A stretch of 64,000 bases of DNA from Halomonas sp. TD01 (GCF_923868895.1 NZ_OV350343.1:3038001-3102000), one strand, 5' to 3'. Positions 25,870 through 34,588 are shown, counted from the stretch's first letter. The notes: generated by a model from the letters alone, not told the origin. Program-made: numbers and translations.

Positions 25870-27240
25870 TTATTTTGCTTCTGCGATCACTGGGGTAGGC
25901 ACCAGTTGCTTATCTCGGCTGATCCAGATGGCTAGCAGAATGGCGGGTAAGCCGAGCAGGGTAGCCACTACGAAGAAGGTGGCGTATCCCTGAGCCGTGA
26001 CGACCAGCCCGCCAAAACCGCTCAAAAATTTTCCTGGTAGCGTCATTAACGACGAAAACAGTGCGTATTGGGTGGCGGTATAAGCCCGCGAGGTTAAGCT
26101 GGAAAGAAACGCAATAAAGACAGCGCTGGCTAAGCCGTTGGCAAGGTTGTCGCCAATAATGGTCACTACCAGCATAGGAAGCTGATTACCTATCAATGCT
26201 AACGCGGCAAACAGCAGGTTGGTCACCATGACAAAGCCTGCGCCAATGATTAGCAGTGGCCCAATGCCGTAGCGAGCGACCAGCAAGCCGCCAAGAATTC
26301 CCCCCGTAATACTCATGGCAATACCAAAAATATTGGTGACGTTGGCGATAGTGGCCAGCGAAAAGCCTAAATCGATATATAGCGGATTTGCCATAGAAGC
26401 CATGGCAAGATCACTAATTCGGAACACCGCGATAAAGATTAAAATGCCCAACGCCTTCACCCCATAGCGGCGGAAGAAGTCGGTAAAAGGACACACAATG
26501 GCACCAATCACCCAAGCACCTAGACGCCGCAAAACTTTCGGTTGGCCACGGCTGGCACGAATGAAGGCACGTACCTTGGGTTCGTGAATGAGCTGAACAG
26601 TCAACGATGCGCGCTTTGGTTCAGGTCGAATGAGTACGGTAAGTACGCCAATACCCACAAGCGCAGCCATGCAGAGATACGCTGCGTTCCAGGAAATTGC
26701 GGATGCCACATAGAGCGCACCTGCGCCTGCCGCTAACAGCCCCCCGCGGTAACCGATAATGTAAGTAGAGGCCATCGCTGCTTGTACGTCGTCATCTGCA
26801 GATTCGATGCGGTACGCGTCAATGGCGATATCCTGGGTGGCCGAGCCAAAGGCTACCAGCAGCGCAAAGGTCGCTACCCAGCCTAAGTTGCCTACCGGGC
26901 TTACTCCCGCCAAGCCAATTAGCCCTGCTGCAATCATCCCCTGGGCAAGCAGCATCCAGCCACGTCGTTGGCCAAACGTGCGGGTCAAGATCGGTAGTGC
27001 AAGTCGGTCAACGATAGGCGCCCAAAAAAACTTGATTGAGTAGAGCATGCCAATCCAGGCGAAGAAGCCAATCGCGGCAACTTCTACACCGTCACTGCGT
27101 AGCCATGCAGAAAGGGTTGAGAACACCAGTAAAAAAGGCAGGCCTGCAGAAAAACCTAGAAACAGCATGGTGATGACAGGCGCGCGACAGTAAATACCGA
27201 GCGCATCCAGCCAGCTGCGCTGGGGAATAGGGGTGGGCAT
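25870..27240 (-). CDS. MFS permease, AmpG-like
   Basis: 456 residues with twelve membrane helices. The N-terminal half (GFSAGLPFLLVFSTLSAWLR, FFAWIGMLYSIKFFWAPIVD, FGSATQDIAIDAYRIE) matches the AmpG family that imports anhydro-muropeptides for peptidoglycan recycling and beta-lactamase induction. I take the ATG at 27240, with GGAG 14 nt upstream; a GTG at 27252 is possible but lacks that spacing. Two AmpG-type paralogues are common in gammaproteobacteria, so the substrate is inferred. Confidence 0.85.
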   Translation of the reverse strand: MPTPIPQRSWLDALGIYCRAPVITMLFLGFSAGLPFLLVFSTLSAWLRSDGVEVAAIGFFAWIGMLYSIKFFWAPIVDRLALPILTRTFGQRRGWMLLAQGMIAAGLIGLAGVSPVGNLGWVATFALLVAFGSATQDIAIDAYRIESADDDVQAAMASTYIIGYRGGLLAAGAGALYVASAISWNAAYLCMAALVGIGVLTVLIRPEPKRASLTVQLIHEPKVRAFIRASRGQPKVLRRLGAWVIGAIVCPFTDFFRRYGVKALGILIFIAVFRISDLAMASMANPLYIDLGFSLATIANVTNIFGIAMSITGGILGGLLVARYGIGPLLIIGAGFVMVTNLLFAALALIGNQLPMLVVTIIGDNLANGLASAVFIAFLSSLTSRAYTATQYALFSSLMTLPGKFLSGFGGLVVTAQGYATFFVVATLLGLPAILLAIWISRDKQLVPTPVIAEAK

Positions 27241-27358
27241 GTTGATTAACACTCCAGGAAAGAAAACGTCTGCATCGAGGCCCGCTAAAAACCGGTCAGT
27301 GATAGACTAGGCCTGATATCCATGACAAAGCCAGTAGCTTACCGGAGAGGAGTTTTCA

Positions 27359-27877
27359 ATGTCGATTACAGCCCATCAAGTAGTCACTTTACACTACGTG
27401 TTAAGCGATGTGCTTAGCGATGGCAGTACCCGCGTGCTAGATGACTCCAACGCGCGTGATAAGCCCTTAGAGTACCTCCATGGACACGATAATATTTTGC
27501 CCGGTTTAGAGAGAGCCTTGGAAGATAAAGCCGCCGGAGCTGAACTGCGCGTCACGCTTGCGCCTGCTGATGCCTACGGCATCCGTAATGAAGACTTGGT
27601 GCAGGAGGTGAGCCGTGCGTCGTTTGGCAGCGCGGTGCTCGAACCGGGTAGCCGTTTCCAAACAGAAGGTGAAGCAGGCCCGCAAATCGTTACGGTACTG
27701 AGTATCGATGGCGACATGGTGACGGTTGATACTAATCATCCGTTGGCTGGCCATACGCTTCGTTACCAGGTAAATGTATTGGATGTGCGTGATGCGACCC
27801 GTGCGGAGCTGGCCAAAGGCCACCCCCTGCCACCAGGAACTGAACACAGCAAAGTAGAAGATCGAAAAGTGCTTTAG
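27359..27877 (+). CDS. FKBP-type peptidyl-prolyl isomerase, SlyD-like
   Basis: 172 residues. The split FKBP core is clear: VTLHYVLSDVLSDG, PLEYLHGHDNILPGLERALE, then the inserted flap (VTLAPADAYGIRNEDLVQEV) and return to NHPLAGHTLRYQVNVLDVRDAT. This is the SlyD/SlpA type, a cytoplasmic chaperone and proline isomerase. The C-terminus lacks the long His/Cys-rich metal tail of E. coli SlyD. Start ATG 27359 after GGAGAGGAG. It is divergent from the AmpG-like gene. Confidence 0.92.
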   Translation: MSITAHQVVTLHYVLSDVLSDGSTRVLDDSNARDKPLEYLHGHDNILPGLERALEDKAAGAELRVTLAPADAYGIRNEDLVQEVSRASFGSAVLEPGSRFQTEGEAGPQIVTVLSIDGDMVTVDTNHPLAGHTLRYQVNVLDVRDATRAELAKGHPLPPGTEHSKVEDRKVL

Positions 27878-27909
27878 TTGTAATTTCTAGGGGTTAAGAG
27901 TTTCAGATG

Positions 27910-28015
27910 CTTTAAATTTACAAGGACCTTAAATTGGCAGGGGCTTTAAATCGTCAGCGTGCTCAAAATTGACCGCGTATTTTAAGTCTTCAGCGTACTT
28001 TAAGCGTTAAAAACT
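27910..28015. repeat. Degenerate ~18-bp tandem repeat
   Basis: About six units begin CTTTAAAT or a variant (27910, 27928, 27944, 27962, 27980, 27998). Units at 27944 and 27980 share TCAGCGT. The array fills most of the gap after the SlyD-like gene and ends at the first possible FNR box. Confidence 0.5.
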
Positions 28016-28077
28016 GACCCATATCAAGTTCCTGACAGGCCGCAAATAACCCCTCTGAAAAGCTTGACCCAGGTCAG
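28014..28077. promoter_or_regulatory. Two possible FNR/Anr boxes
   Basis: CTGAC-CCAT-ATCAA (28014-28027) and TTGAC-CCAG-GTCAG (28064-28077) resemble TTGAT-N4-ATCAA. They are exactly 50 bp apart, upstream of the small membrane gene at 28138. Each has mismatches, so this is tentative. Confidence 0.35.
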
Positions 28078-28137
28078 CTTCCTGCTGGTGTTAACGCACT
28101 AGGATGGTGTCATACATCACGGCGGGAGGGGATCACC

Positions 28138-28263
28138 ATGTACTGGGATGATACTGTTATTTTCGGTCTAGTTACTGTCGCGTTAATGATCGTTTTTATG
28201 ATTGGTTGGGTAGGCTTTGTCGTACGTGACCACCTTCGTAAGGATGAACGTAAAAAGCATTAA
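28138..28263 (+). CDS. Small single-pass membrane protein (41 residues)
   Basis: The ATG at 28138 is preceded by GGGAGGGG, a very strong ribosome site, and the frame closes at TAA 28261-28263. The product has one membrane helix (about 7-30, VIFGLVTVALMIVFMIGWVGFVV) and a basic C-terminal tail (RDHLRKDERKKH), so the tail probably faces the cytoplasm. A strong terminator follows. It has the size and topology of respiratory-complex accessory subunits such as CcoQ, but I cannot assign it. The possible FNR boxes upstream would fit expression under low oxygen. Confidence 0.7.
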   Translation: MYWDDTVIFGLVTVALMIVFMIGWVGFVVRDHLRKDERKKH

Positions 28264-28324
28264 CGCCGCTTGTTGTGATAGTCGTCAGGGGAGGGGGCTT
28301 GCTTTAAATAGTGAGCTTCCTGTT

Positions 28325-28351
28325 GCCGGCCCATTTGGGCCGGCTTTTTTT
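28325..28351 (+). terminator. Rho-independent terminator after the small membrane gene
   Basis: GCCGGCCC (28325-28332), loop ATTT, GGGCCGGC (28337-28344), then seven T. Confidence 0.92.
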
Positions 28352-28446
28352 GTTCGTTAAAAACTGTTTCCGAGTATTCACGTTAACCGTCTGGTAAAGT
28401 ACCTAGCAGCACAATAAGGCATTACACCGCTAGGAAACCGTTTGCC

Positions 28447-28959
28447 ATGAATGCTGTTATTTCAATCGTTGCCATACGCTGCTGCGCTTCTCATTATCTT
28501 AAAGCTGGTGTCGCCTGCGTCCTACTATTACTTAGTTGGCTATCAATGCCGGTCTATGCTCAGGCATTAAGTGTGATTAATGGCGAAAAAACCACAACAC
28601 TCTCTATTAACGAGTTACGCCAACAATCTACGATTACACTGTCTGTGTTTGACCCTTTTCAAGGGCGCGAAGTAGACATGCATGGGCTTGAATTTCGTCG
28701 TTTCCTGATTAATCAATTTGGTGAAGTACCCCCCGCATTGCATTTTACGGCATGGGATGATTACGAAGTGACGTTAAGTGGCTGGAATGACCCCAAGTGG
28801 TTAATGGTCACGGAAGAGGATGGAGTGCCACTTACACTGCGTTCGCGTGGCCCATTACGACTAGTGGAACAGGCTTATGATGAGCAGCGTGATATCGAAA
28901 ACCTGCGTGAATTCAACGACTGGATATGGATGATTCGCAGCATCGAGGCCCGGTGGTGA
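28447..28959 (+). CDS. Exported molybdopterin-oxidoreductase-like domain protein
   Basis: 170 residues with an N-terminal signal peptide (hydrophobic core LKAGVACVLLLLSWLSM, cleavage near VYAQA). The mature part (LSINELRQQSTITLSVFDPF...HGLEFRRFLINQFG...HFTAWDDYEVTLSG) resembles the cofactor-binding fold of sulphite-oxidase-like enzymes, but it is too short and lacks an evident molybdenum-ligating Cys. It is probably a binding protein rather than an enzyme. Its stop overlaps the probable start of a membrane GGDEF protein, so it may be that protein's periplasmic partner. Confidence 0.75.
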   Translation: MNAVISIVAIRCCASHYLKAGVACVLLLLSWLSMPVYAQALSVINGEKTTTLSINELRQQSTITLSVFDPFQGREVDMHGLEFRRFLINQFGEVPPALHFTAWDDYEVTLSGWNDPKWLMVTEEDGVPLTLRSRGPLRLVEQAYDEQRDIENLREFNDWIWMIRSIEARW

Positions 28960-30113
28960 TTATCGAACCACCACCTTCTCCACCTCCTATACCATCGCTA
29001 CCTCCCGATCCTATGACTAGGAAGAGACGCTATGTGACCTGGTTGTCATTGAGCTTAATGAGCTTTATGGCGTTGATGGTGGTGATTGTTTACGAAGCAC
29101 GCTGGGTATATCCAGAAATACAGGCGTATTTCAGCCAAACAGGCAATTTGACAGGGCAGCAATTGGCGACCAGGTCGCGGGGCTATTTACAGCTCGCTCA
29201 GCAACATTTGTTAAGCGAACAGCCCTTTGAAGACGAGCAACGACAAGCCGTTAGGCTCAATCTCGATATTGCTTATGGGCTAATTGATGTCGAGGTATAC
29301 CGCCAAAAGTACAGTTGTACGCAGGCTAGCTTACAAACCTTAAACTTGCTCGCAGAACGCCTGAAAGAGTATGCCGTGACACCATTTGATGCTGCGGCTG
29401 AACTATTGGGGCCAATTGATTGTTTAACGAGCATTGAAATGAACCAGCTCGACCTGCGTGGCATGGCAATTAATGAGTTTTCTGAAAGTACACGCCGACA
29501 TAATCAGGTGCTGACCTATTCCAGTATGGTGATTTTTGCACTAGGGCTACTGTTTTGGGGAATGCATGAGCGACAGCTGCGGCGCACAGAGCGCGCCACG
29601 GAGCAGACAATGGTCTGGATGCAGCAAGCGATGCGCGATCCGTTGACGGGCATAGGTAACCGCAGTGCGCTTCATCAAGATGTCGCCGCCAAAGAAGGGG
29701 CGTCGCTTGCCTTGATCTTGGTTGATATCGACTTCTTCAAGCAGTACAACGATTCGTTGGGTCACCCCGAGGGTGATCAGCTGTTACGTCGCCTGGCAAG
29801 CCTTCTTAAACATGTGCTTGGTGAAGGTGCAAAACTATACCGGTTAGGTGGTGATGAGTTTGCTGCAGTACTGCCTTGCGATGATGACGCGTTATTGGTT
29901 GATTACTGTGATCAATTGACGTCTGCTCTAGAGCAGGCTGATTTCAAACATCCCTCGCATCCGGACAATGAAAGAGTAACGTTGAGTATTGGGGGGGTGC
30001 GATTTATAGCAGGGGAGACAACCTTTCCAAGTGCTTACGAAGCCGCTGATAAGGCGCTTTATCAGGTAAAGAGCGCAGGACGTGATGACTGGCATATCAG
30101 CGAAGCCGCATAA
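28956..30113 (+). CDS. Membrane diguanylate cyclase (GGDEF)
   Basis: About 385 residues from the GTG at 28956, which overlaps the upstream stop as GTGA and has GAGG 7 nt before it; an ATG at 28926 or 29010 is also possible. The N-terminus is proline-rich (EPPPSPPPIPSLPPDP), then a membrane helix, a periplasmic domain of ~150 residues, a second helix, and a GGDEF domain. That domain has DPLTGIGNRSAL, DIDFFKQYND and an intact GGDEF in RLGGDEFAAVLP, so it should make cyclic di-GMP. The periplasmic part may sense a signal through the upstream exported protein. Its end overlaps the convergent globin gene by 17 bp. Confidence 0.88.
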   Translation: MIIEPPPSPPPIPSLPPDPMTRKRRYVTWLSLSLMSFMALMVVIVYEARWVYPEIQAYFSQTGNLTGQQLATRSRGYLQLAQQHLLSEQPFEDEQRQAVRLNLDIAYGLIDVEVYRQKYSCTQASLQTLNLLAERLKEYAVTPFDAAAELLGPIDCLTSIEMNQLDLRGMAINEFSESTRRHNQVLTYSSMVIFALGLLFWGMHERQLRRTERATEQTMVWMQQAMRDPLTGIGNRSALHQDVAAKEGASLALILVDIDFFKQYNDSLGHPEGDQLLRRLASLLKHVLGEGAKLYRLGGDEFAAVLPCDDDALLVDYCDQLTSALEQADFKHPSHPDNERVTLSIGGVRFIAGETTFPSAYEAADKALYQVKSAGRDDWHISEAA

Positions 30114-30549
30114 CATCTTCATAAAGTGGTGCCAAACGACCTAGCAGGTCATTGCGTGCTGACAGTGGAACGCCTTCACGCCGCATGGCGTCATCTAAAT
30201 ACTCTACAACGCGGTTAAAGTGAGCGTCGGTAATTCCCATCGTTTGGTGGGCGCGATCCATAGGCGGGCCATCGTAGCGGCAGGGGCCGTCGCTGATATC
30301 GCAAAGCTGAGTGGCGAATGATTCAGCAAACAAATCAATGTTGGTATTGGCGAAGTAGCCAACCACATCTTCATCCTCGGCAATACGATAAAGTAGGTTT
30401 TCAACAATGGTGTTTATCGCCGATTGGCCGCCAATTCGCTCATAAAGCGTAGCGGTATTGTTATGCTGAGCGCAGCCCAGCAGAGATAGCATGCTTGACA
30501 TTAAAAAGATAAATACTATGCGCTGAGCAGCAGTGCCTAATAACCCCAT
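30097..30549 (-). CDS. Group 1 truncated haemoglobin with lipoprotein signal
   Basis: 150 residues. The first ~26 form a lipoprotein signal with lipobox LLGC, so the mature protein should be anchored in the envelope. The rest is a 2-on-2 globin: TLYERIGGQSAINTIVENLLYRI, VVGYF, then MDRAHQTMGITDAHFNRVVEYLDDAM carrying the proximal His. Truncated haemoglobins bind O2 or NO; most are cytoplasmic, so an anchored form is unusual. It is convergent with the cyclase gene. The next gene upstream on this strand ends at 30605. Confidence 0.88.
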   Translation of the reverse strand: MGLLGTAAQRIVFIFLMSSMLSLLGCAQHNNTATLYERIGGQSAINTIVENLLYRIAEDEDVVGYFANTNIDLFAESFATQLCDISDGPCRYDGPPMDRAHQTMGITDAHFNRVVEYLDDAMRREGVPLSARNDLLGRLAPLYEDVMRLR

Positions 30550-30604
30550 GTCGATTCCTGTTGTTAATAAAAGACTTTTTAATTAAAGTTTAATCAATGT
30601 CAGT

Positions 30605-31462
30605 TTAATAAGCGGCTTGCAAGGATAAATAACCGCCCTGCTGGGAAGGAAGGCCTGCAATGTCACCCAAGTCTAACCATGCGCCTGTTAACGATACATG
30701 CTTATTAAAGAAGTAAGCGCTGTACAAGCTTTGCCAGTCCTCTTCTTGGGCCACGCTGAGGTTGTCAGGTTTTTGACGATACTCGGTGCCGACAACCCAG
30801 TTAGGTGTGATAAAAACGCCTAGGCTGCCTTCTGCCATCCACGCGCTTCCGCCTTGATCACCGCCAAAGCCCAGTAAGCCTCCTTGGTTAGCTGACGTAT
30901 TGCGTAGCGTCCCATTGAGCAGCACATTACGACCTAAAAAGGCATTAAAGAGCAGTTTGCTAGCACTTAAATAGGCATCAGTGCCACGGGTGTTGTCAGC
31001 ACCTAGTGCGGTGGGTACTGTGCCGTCGATCAATCTTTTGTGCATCACTCCCGCACTCCAGATGCCCCAGGGGTGGTAAAGCACATCGCCAAATAAACGT
31101 ATTTTGGCAGCGTAGATATCTTGCTCCAGTTCACCTCCTAGCGTGGTGAGTTCAAAGGTTTGGCGTGCAATTGAAAGCTCTAGCCTGTCCTGGACATTAA
31201 CGCTAGCGCTGGTGACGCTTAATCGATAGTCATCGACCCACGCCCGTGTTGTGGAAACCGTCGCTCCCAGTTCGTTATCGCTGGCGGTGCTGGTCAACAC
31301 CGCCCATGGTGAAAGCCCGCCACCAGCAGCACCTTCTATCGCACTGACGGCACCGGTACCCAAAATGCGACTTCCCGCGCTGCTGGGGATTGCCGCCAGT
31401 AGGGCGCTTGTTGCCGCTGCTACCAGTACCAGGCATCGAGAGGATGAGTAATAACGAAACAT
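30605..31462 (-). CDS. DUF3034 family outer-membrane-like protein
   Basis: 285 residues from the ATG at 31462; a longer frame would overlap the upstream gene. A signal peptide (LVLVAAATSALLAAIPSSAG) is followed by alternating beta-strands typical of a small barrel, including GLSPWAVLTSTAS, TTLGGELEQDIYAAKIRLFGD and a terminal aromatic residue. DUF3034 proteins are predicted outer-membrane proteins of unknown function. It is the last gene of a three-gene run (34545 to 30605) with a sensor and a cupredoxin-like protein. Confidence 0.85.
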   Translation of the reverse strand: MFRYYSSSRCLVLVAAATSALLAAIPSSAGSRILGTGAVSAIEGAAGGGLSPWAVLTSTASDNELGATVSTTRAWVDDYRLSVTSASVNVQDRLELSIARQTFELTTLGGELEQDIYAAKIRLFGDVLYHPWGIWSAGVMHKRLIDGTVPTALGADNTRGTDAYLSASKLLFNAFLGRNVLLNGTLRNTSANQGGLLGFGGDQGGSAWMAEGSLGVFITPNWVVGTEYRQKPDNLSVAQEEDWQSLYSAYFFNKHVSLTGAWLDLGDIAGLPSQQGGYLSLQAAY

Positions 31463-31482
31463 AGCGATACTCTGTGCGTAGA

Positions 31483-33825
31483 TTAGCGTGTTGCCAGGGA
31501 TGGCAGCACTAAGGAAGGAGTGTCCGCTAGCCAATTAAGGACGTCATCGGCCGGCATTGGTTTGGCTATCCAGTAGCCTTGTAGATAGTCACACTGAAGT
31601 TTGCACAGTAATTCTGCGGTGGCGCTGTTTTCGACGCCTTCGGCAACAGTTTTTAGGCCTAGGTTATGCGCCATCTCGATAGTAGAGCGCACAATTGTGA
31701 GGTCTTCTTCTTGGGTATCGAGTTTAAGAACAAAGGATTTGTCGATCTTTAATTCATCAACGGGGAGTCGTTTAATCTGTGCCAGGGATGAGTAGCCAGT
31801 GCCGTAATCGTCAATAGCGATCTTCAAGCCCTGCTGGCTAAGCGCTAGTAGGGTTTCAGTGGCGGCATCTACGTCTTGCATAACGGCACTTTCGGTGACT
31901 TCTAAGGCAAGCTGGTCTGGGGTTAAATTGAAGCGGTGTAACAATCCGCTGATGCGCTTAGGCAGCGTTGAGTCGATTAAGTCACTCGCTGACAGATTAA
32001 CCGCTACCGATAGGTGGTTGTCAGCGCACTTCCAGCGGTGAAGCTGTTCACATACATGTGCCAGCATCCAGTTCGATAGTAAGCCTATGTTGCCTGAGCG
32101 CTCAGCGAGGCCGATAAATTCGTCAGGGGGGACAAATCCTAGCGTAGGGTGTCGCCAGCGCATCAGTGCTTCGAATTGACATACCTGCCCACTGTGGGTG
32201 TCCACTTTAGGCTGGTAAGCCATCCATAGCTCACTGTTTTTCACTGCTTCTTGAAGGTCGCGAATCAGCATTAATTGGCGTAGGTGCTGCTCTTCTTGAC
32301 CTTCGACGTAGCTTTCATGGCTGTGGCGATGTCGGCGGGCTTTGTCGAGTGCGATATCCGAGCGCCGAAGCAGCAGTTGCGGGGTGATGCCATGGGCGGG
32401 ATAGTTAACTTCACCAGCGGAAATCGACGGCACAATAGGTGATTTATCGAGATTGATAGGTTGGTTGAGTCTGCTCATCAGTTCAGTGCGGGTAGAGGTA
32501 TCGCAGTAGGGTCTTTCAATAAGCAGCATGAGTTCATCGCCATCTAAGCGATAGGCTTTACTTACTGGGGCGGGCAGCTGTTGCATCCGCTGAGCTAACG
32601 TGACAAGCAGATGGTCGCCAAGGGCATAGCCGAAGGTGTCGTTAATGTCTCGAAAATCATTGATAGCGAAACGTAGCAACGAAAATGGTTGGCCTTTTTG
32701 AATTCGCTTAAATATGTCTTCTAATGCGCTAACACGATTGGGTAAATCGGTAAGCATGTCATGCCGCGATTGGTGATGAAGCGTGGCTTCACGCTTAGCA
32801 ATATCTTCCTGCATGGAAAGCAATGTCGTTGCGAGCAGATCCGTTTCGGCGACTGCCGCCGCCCCAGGGATACGGCCAACATGCTCTCCTTGACCGATAC
32901 GTTTGGCTGCCAACGCCAGAGCGATTAGCGGTTTGCTGATACTTCGGGCGCTCCACATGGCCACTGCCAACGTGAGTAGCAGCATTAGTGTGACAATTCC
33001 AATCAGCTGCCACTTAAGGTGTTGATAAGCCCCCAGTAGCTCGTTCCGAGACAGCTGAAGCAAGGCATATGATTGATACTCCGGGCTTTCTAATAGCTCA
33101 GACGCGTAGGACAGGTAGTTATTATTGTCAGACATTTGACTATGGGTGGTATAAGCCCCGCCCATTAGCTTATCGCCATGGCCGCTCATGAGGCGCTTAG
33201 CCAACTGTTCCTGGTGGGAACTTGCCAGATAACCGACATCGCCGCTGGCATCGTAGGTGACGATACTGATATCCAGGCCGGTAAGCGCATTAATTTCCTG
33301 GACGACTTCCTCATCAATTAAAAAGCCCATACCGACCCAGCCAATTAAGTTGGGGGCACGAACGGGCATCAGTACGAATTCGTAGGGTTCACCATTGCCG
33401 ATGACTACACCGACACCATGACCATTTTGCTGGGCGCGCCCAAATAGTTCTGGAAAAGGCATTGTGCTGCCTTGTTCATGGTGGCTGCTGGCAAGTACAT
33501 TGCCTGCTAAATCACTGAGCATCACCATATCTGCCTGGGCGCGGTCACCATGATTAGCGAGCACCGAGTAAAGGGTGGCGGTATCTTTCGTTGCTACGGC
33601 ACTTTTGAAACCAAAGTCGTCCGCCAAAATTGCTACATTACTGCGCAGTTGTTCACCGCGAATATCTAGCAATTGATGTAACACGCGAGCACCGACCTCT
33701 AAGCGTTGGTTGCCTTTCATCAGCGCATCATTTTGTGTCGCGTGTAGGAACGCTGCACCTGTCGCAATCTGTGAAATGATGACGACCGCCAGTAGCACTA
33801 GCATTAAGCGCGTGCGAAAGCGCAT
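31483..33825 (-). CDS. Membrane sensor with degenerate GGDEF and intact EAL domains
   Basis: 780 residues: N-terminal helix (~7-27), a ~240-residue periplasmic Cache-like sensor, a second helix (~270-290), HAMP, GGDEF, EAL. The cyclase motif is DGDEL instead of GGDEF, so synthesis of cyclic di-GMP is doubtful. The EAL domain keeps FEALMRW, AVNLSASDL, EVTESAVM, IDDYGTGYSSL and LKIDKSFV, so phosphodiesterase activity is likely. The 20-bp gap to the DUF3034 gene and 42-bp gap from the cupredoxin gene indicate one operon. The net effect is predicted to lower cyclic di-GMP in response to a periplasmic signal. Confidence 0.92.
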   Translation of the reverse strand: MRFRTRLMLVLLAVVIISQIATGAAFLHATQNDALMKGNQRLEVGARVLHQLLDIRGEQLRSNVAILADDFGFKSAVATKDTATLYSVLANHGDRAQADMVMLSDLAGNVLASSHHEQGSTMPFPELFGRAQQNGHGVGVVIGNGEPYEFVLMPVRAPNLIGWVGMGFLIDEEVVQEINALTGLDISIVTYDASGDVGYLASSHQEQLAKRLMSGHGDKLMGGAYTTHSQMSDNNNYLSYASELLESPEYQSYALLQLSRNELLGAYQHLKWQLIGIVTLMLLLTLAVAMWSARSISKPLIALALAAKRIGQGEHVGRIPGAAAVAETDLLATTLLSMQEDIAKREATLHHQSRHDMLTDLPNRVSALEDIFKRIQKGQPFSLLRFAINDFRDINDTFGYALGDHLLVTLAQRMQQLPAPVSKAYRLDGDELMLLIERPYCDTSTRTELMSRLNQPINLDKSPIVPSISAGEVNYPAHGITPQLLLRRSDIALDKARRHRHSHESYVEGQEEQHLRQLMLIRDLQEAVKNSELWMAYQPKVDTHSGQVCQFEALMRWRHPTLGFVPPDEFIGLAERSGNIGLLSNWMLAHVCEQLHRWKCADNHLSVAVNLSASDLIDSTLPKRISGLLHRFNLTPDQLALEVTESAVMQDVDAATETLLALSQQGLKIAIDDYGTGYSSLAQIKRLPVDELKIDKSFVLKLDTQEEDLTIVRSTIEMAHNLGLKTVAEGVENSATAELLCKLQCDYLQGYWIAKPMPADDVLNWLADTPSLVLPSLATR

Positions 33826-33867
33826 AGTGACCTCTGAGTGTGAAGGCGCTTACCATCGCGCCAGACA

Positions 33868-34545
33868 TCAATCCTTGTGCGTGGCATCACGGAAACGCTG
33901 TTGCAGCGGTGAGATTGTGCTCGGCTGTGGTGGAATTGCATTCAGTTCTAAGCTAACGGTTAGGTTATCCGCATCGCTGATATCACCTTCCCACCATACC
34001 TCTTGGCTATCGTCCATGCGGCTATGCCACACTCGCATTCTATGGACACCTTCAGGCAGCTCTGGCAGCGTTAATGTACCGTTGCTGTCGGTAAGTGCAG
34101 CGTAGGGCGCATCGCTAACCACGATAAATGCTTGCATGCTGTCATGAATATTGCAGCCCAGTACCACTACGCCAGCCTGATCAAAATGAATAGGCGGTGG
34201 TGTTTCGCTTAAATACAGCTCCAAGTTAAAGATCTTCGCCGGTGAAAAAGAGAAGACGTGGTGGCGCGTGGTGTCTTCATTGGGAAACGCTACATAACTA
34301 TCGGTAGGAATAGTAAGAACTTGAGGGTGAAAGGCAGCATTGCGCTGAACAATGTGTTTTGTTTGTGCTGTCGGTGCTGTGGACGACTCAAAATAAACCT
34401 CAACGACTGCGTTTTCTAACGGATTGGCCGCTGCATCGGTCACACGGATATCTGCAGCCTCAGCGTACAGGCTGAGTAGCATTATCAGGCTGCCCAGTGC
34501 CCAAGTGGTAGGGATTCTTTGGCAGCCATTAATTGTTGTGAGCAT
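33868..34545 (-). CDS. Exported cupredoxin-like protein with Cna/carboxypeptidase-type domain
   Basis: 225 residues with a signal peptide (cleavage near AEAAD). Two beta-domains frame a blue-copper-like site: His in TTRHHVFSF and VLGCNIHDSMQAF supplying Cys, His and Met. This is the pattern of proteins annotated as methylamine-utilisation-like or plastocyanin-like. A C-terminal regulatory beta-sandwich (ALTDSNGTLTLPELPEG) follows. It is predicted periplasmic and copper-binding. As the first gene before a Cache/EAL sensor, it may feed redox or copper status to it; that link is inference from order only. Confidence 0.85.
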   Translation of the reverse strand: MLTTINGCQRIPTTWALGSLIMLLSLYAEAADIRVTDAAANPLENAVVEVYFESSTAPTAQTKHIVQRNAAFHPQVLTIPTDSYVAFPNEDTTRHHVFSFSPAKIFNLELYLSETPPPIHFDQAGVVVLGCNIHDSMQAFIVVSDAPYAALTDSNGTLTLPELPEGVHRMRVWHSRMDDSQEVWWEGDISDADNLTVSLELNAIPPQPSTISPLQQRFRDATHKD

Positions 34546-34573
34546 GAGGCGGTACCTAGGTAAGAGAAAAGTA

Positions 34574-34588
34574 TGAAAATAATGATTC
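34574..34588 (-). promoter_or_regulatory. Possible Fur box
   Basis: TGAAAATAATGATTC matches the 7-1-7 Fur consensus TGATAAT-N-ATTATCA at about 11 of 14 positions. It lies ~29 bp upstream of the cupredoxin-like gene. Tentative, since AT-rich DNA gives such matches by chance. Confidence 0.3.

Noticed and set aside
27910..28015. CRISPR array.
   Set aside because: The units are short, degenerate and contiguous, without spacers of constant length.
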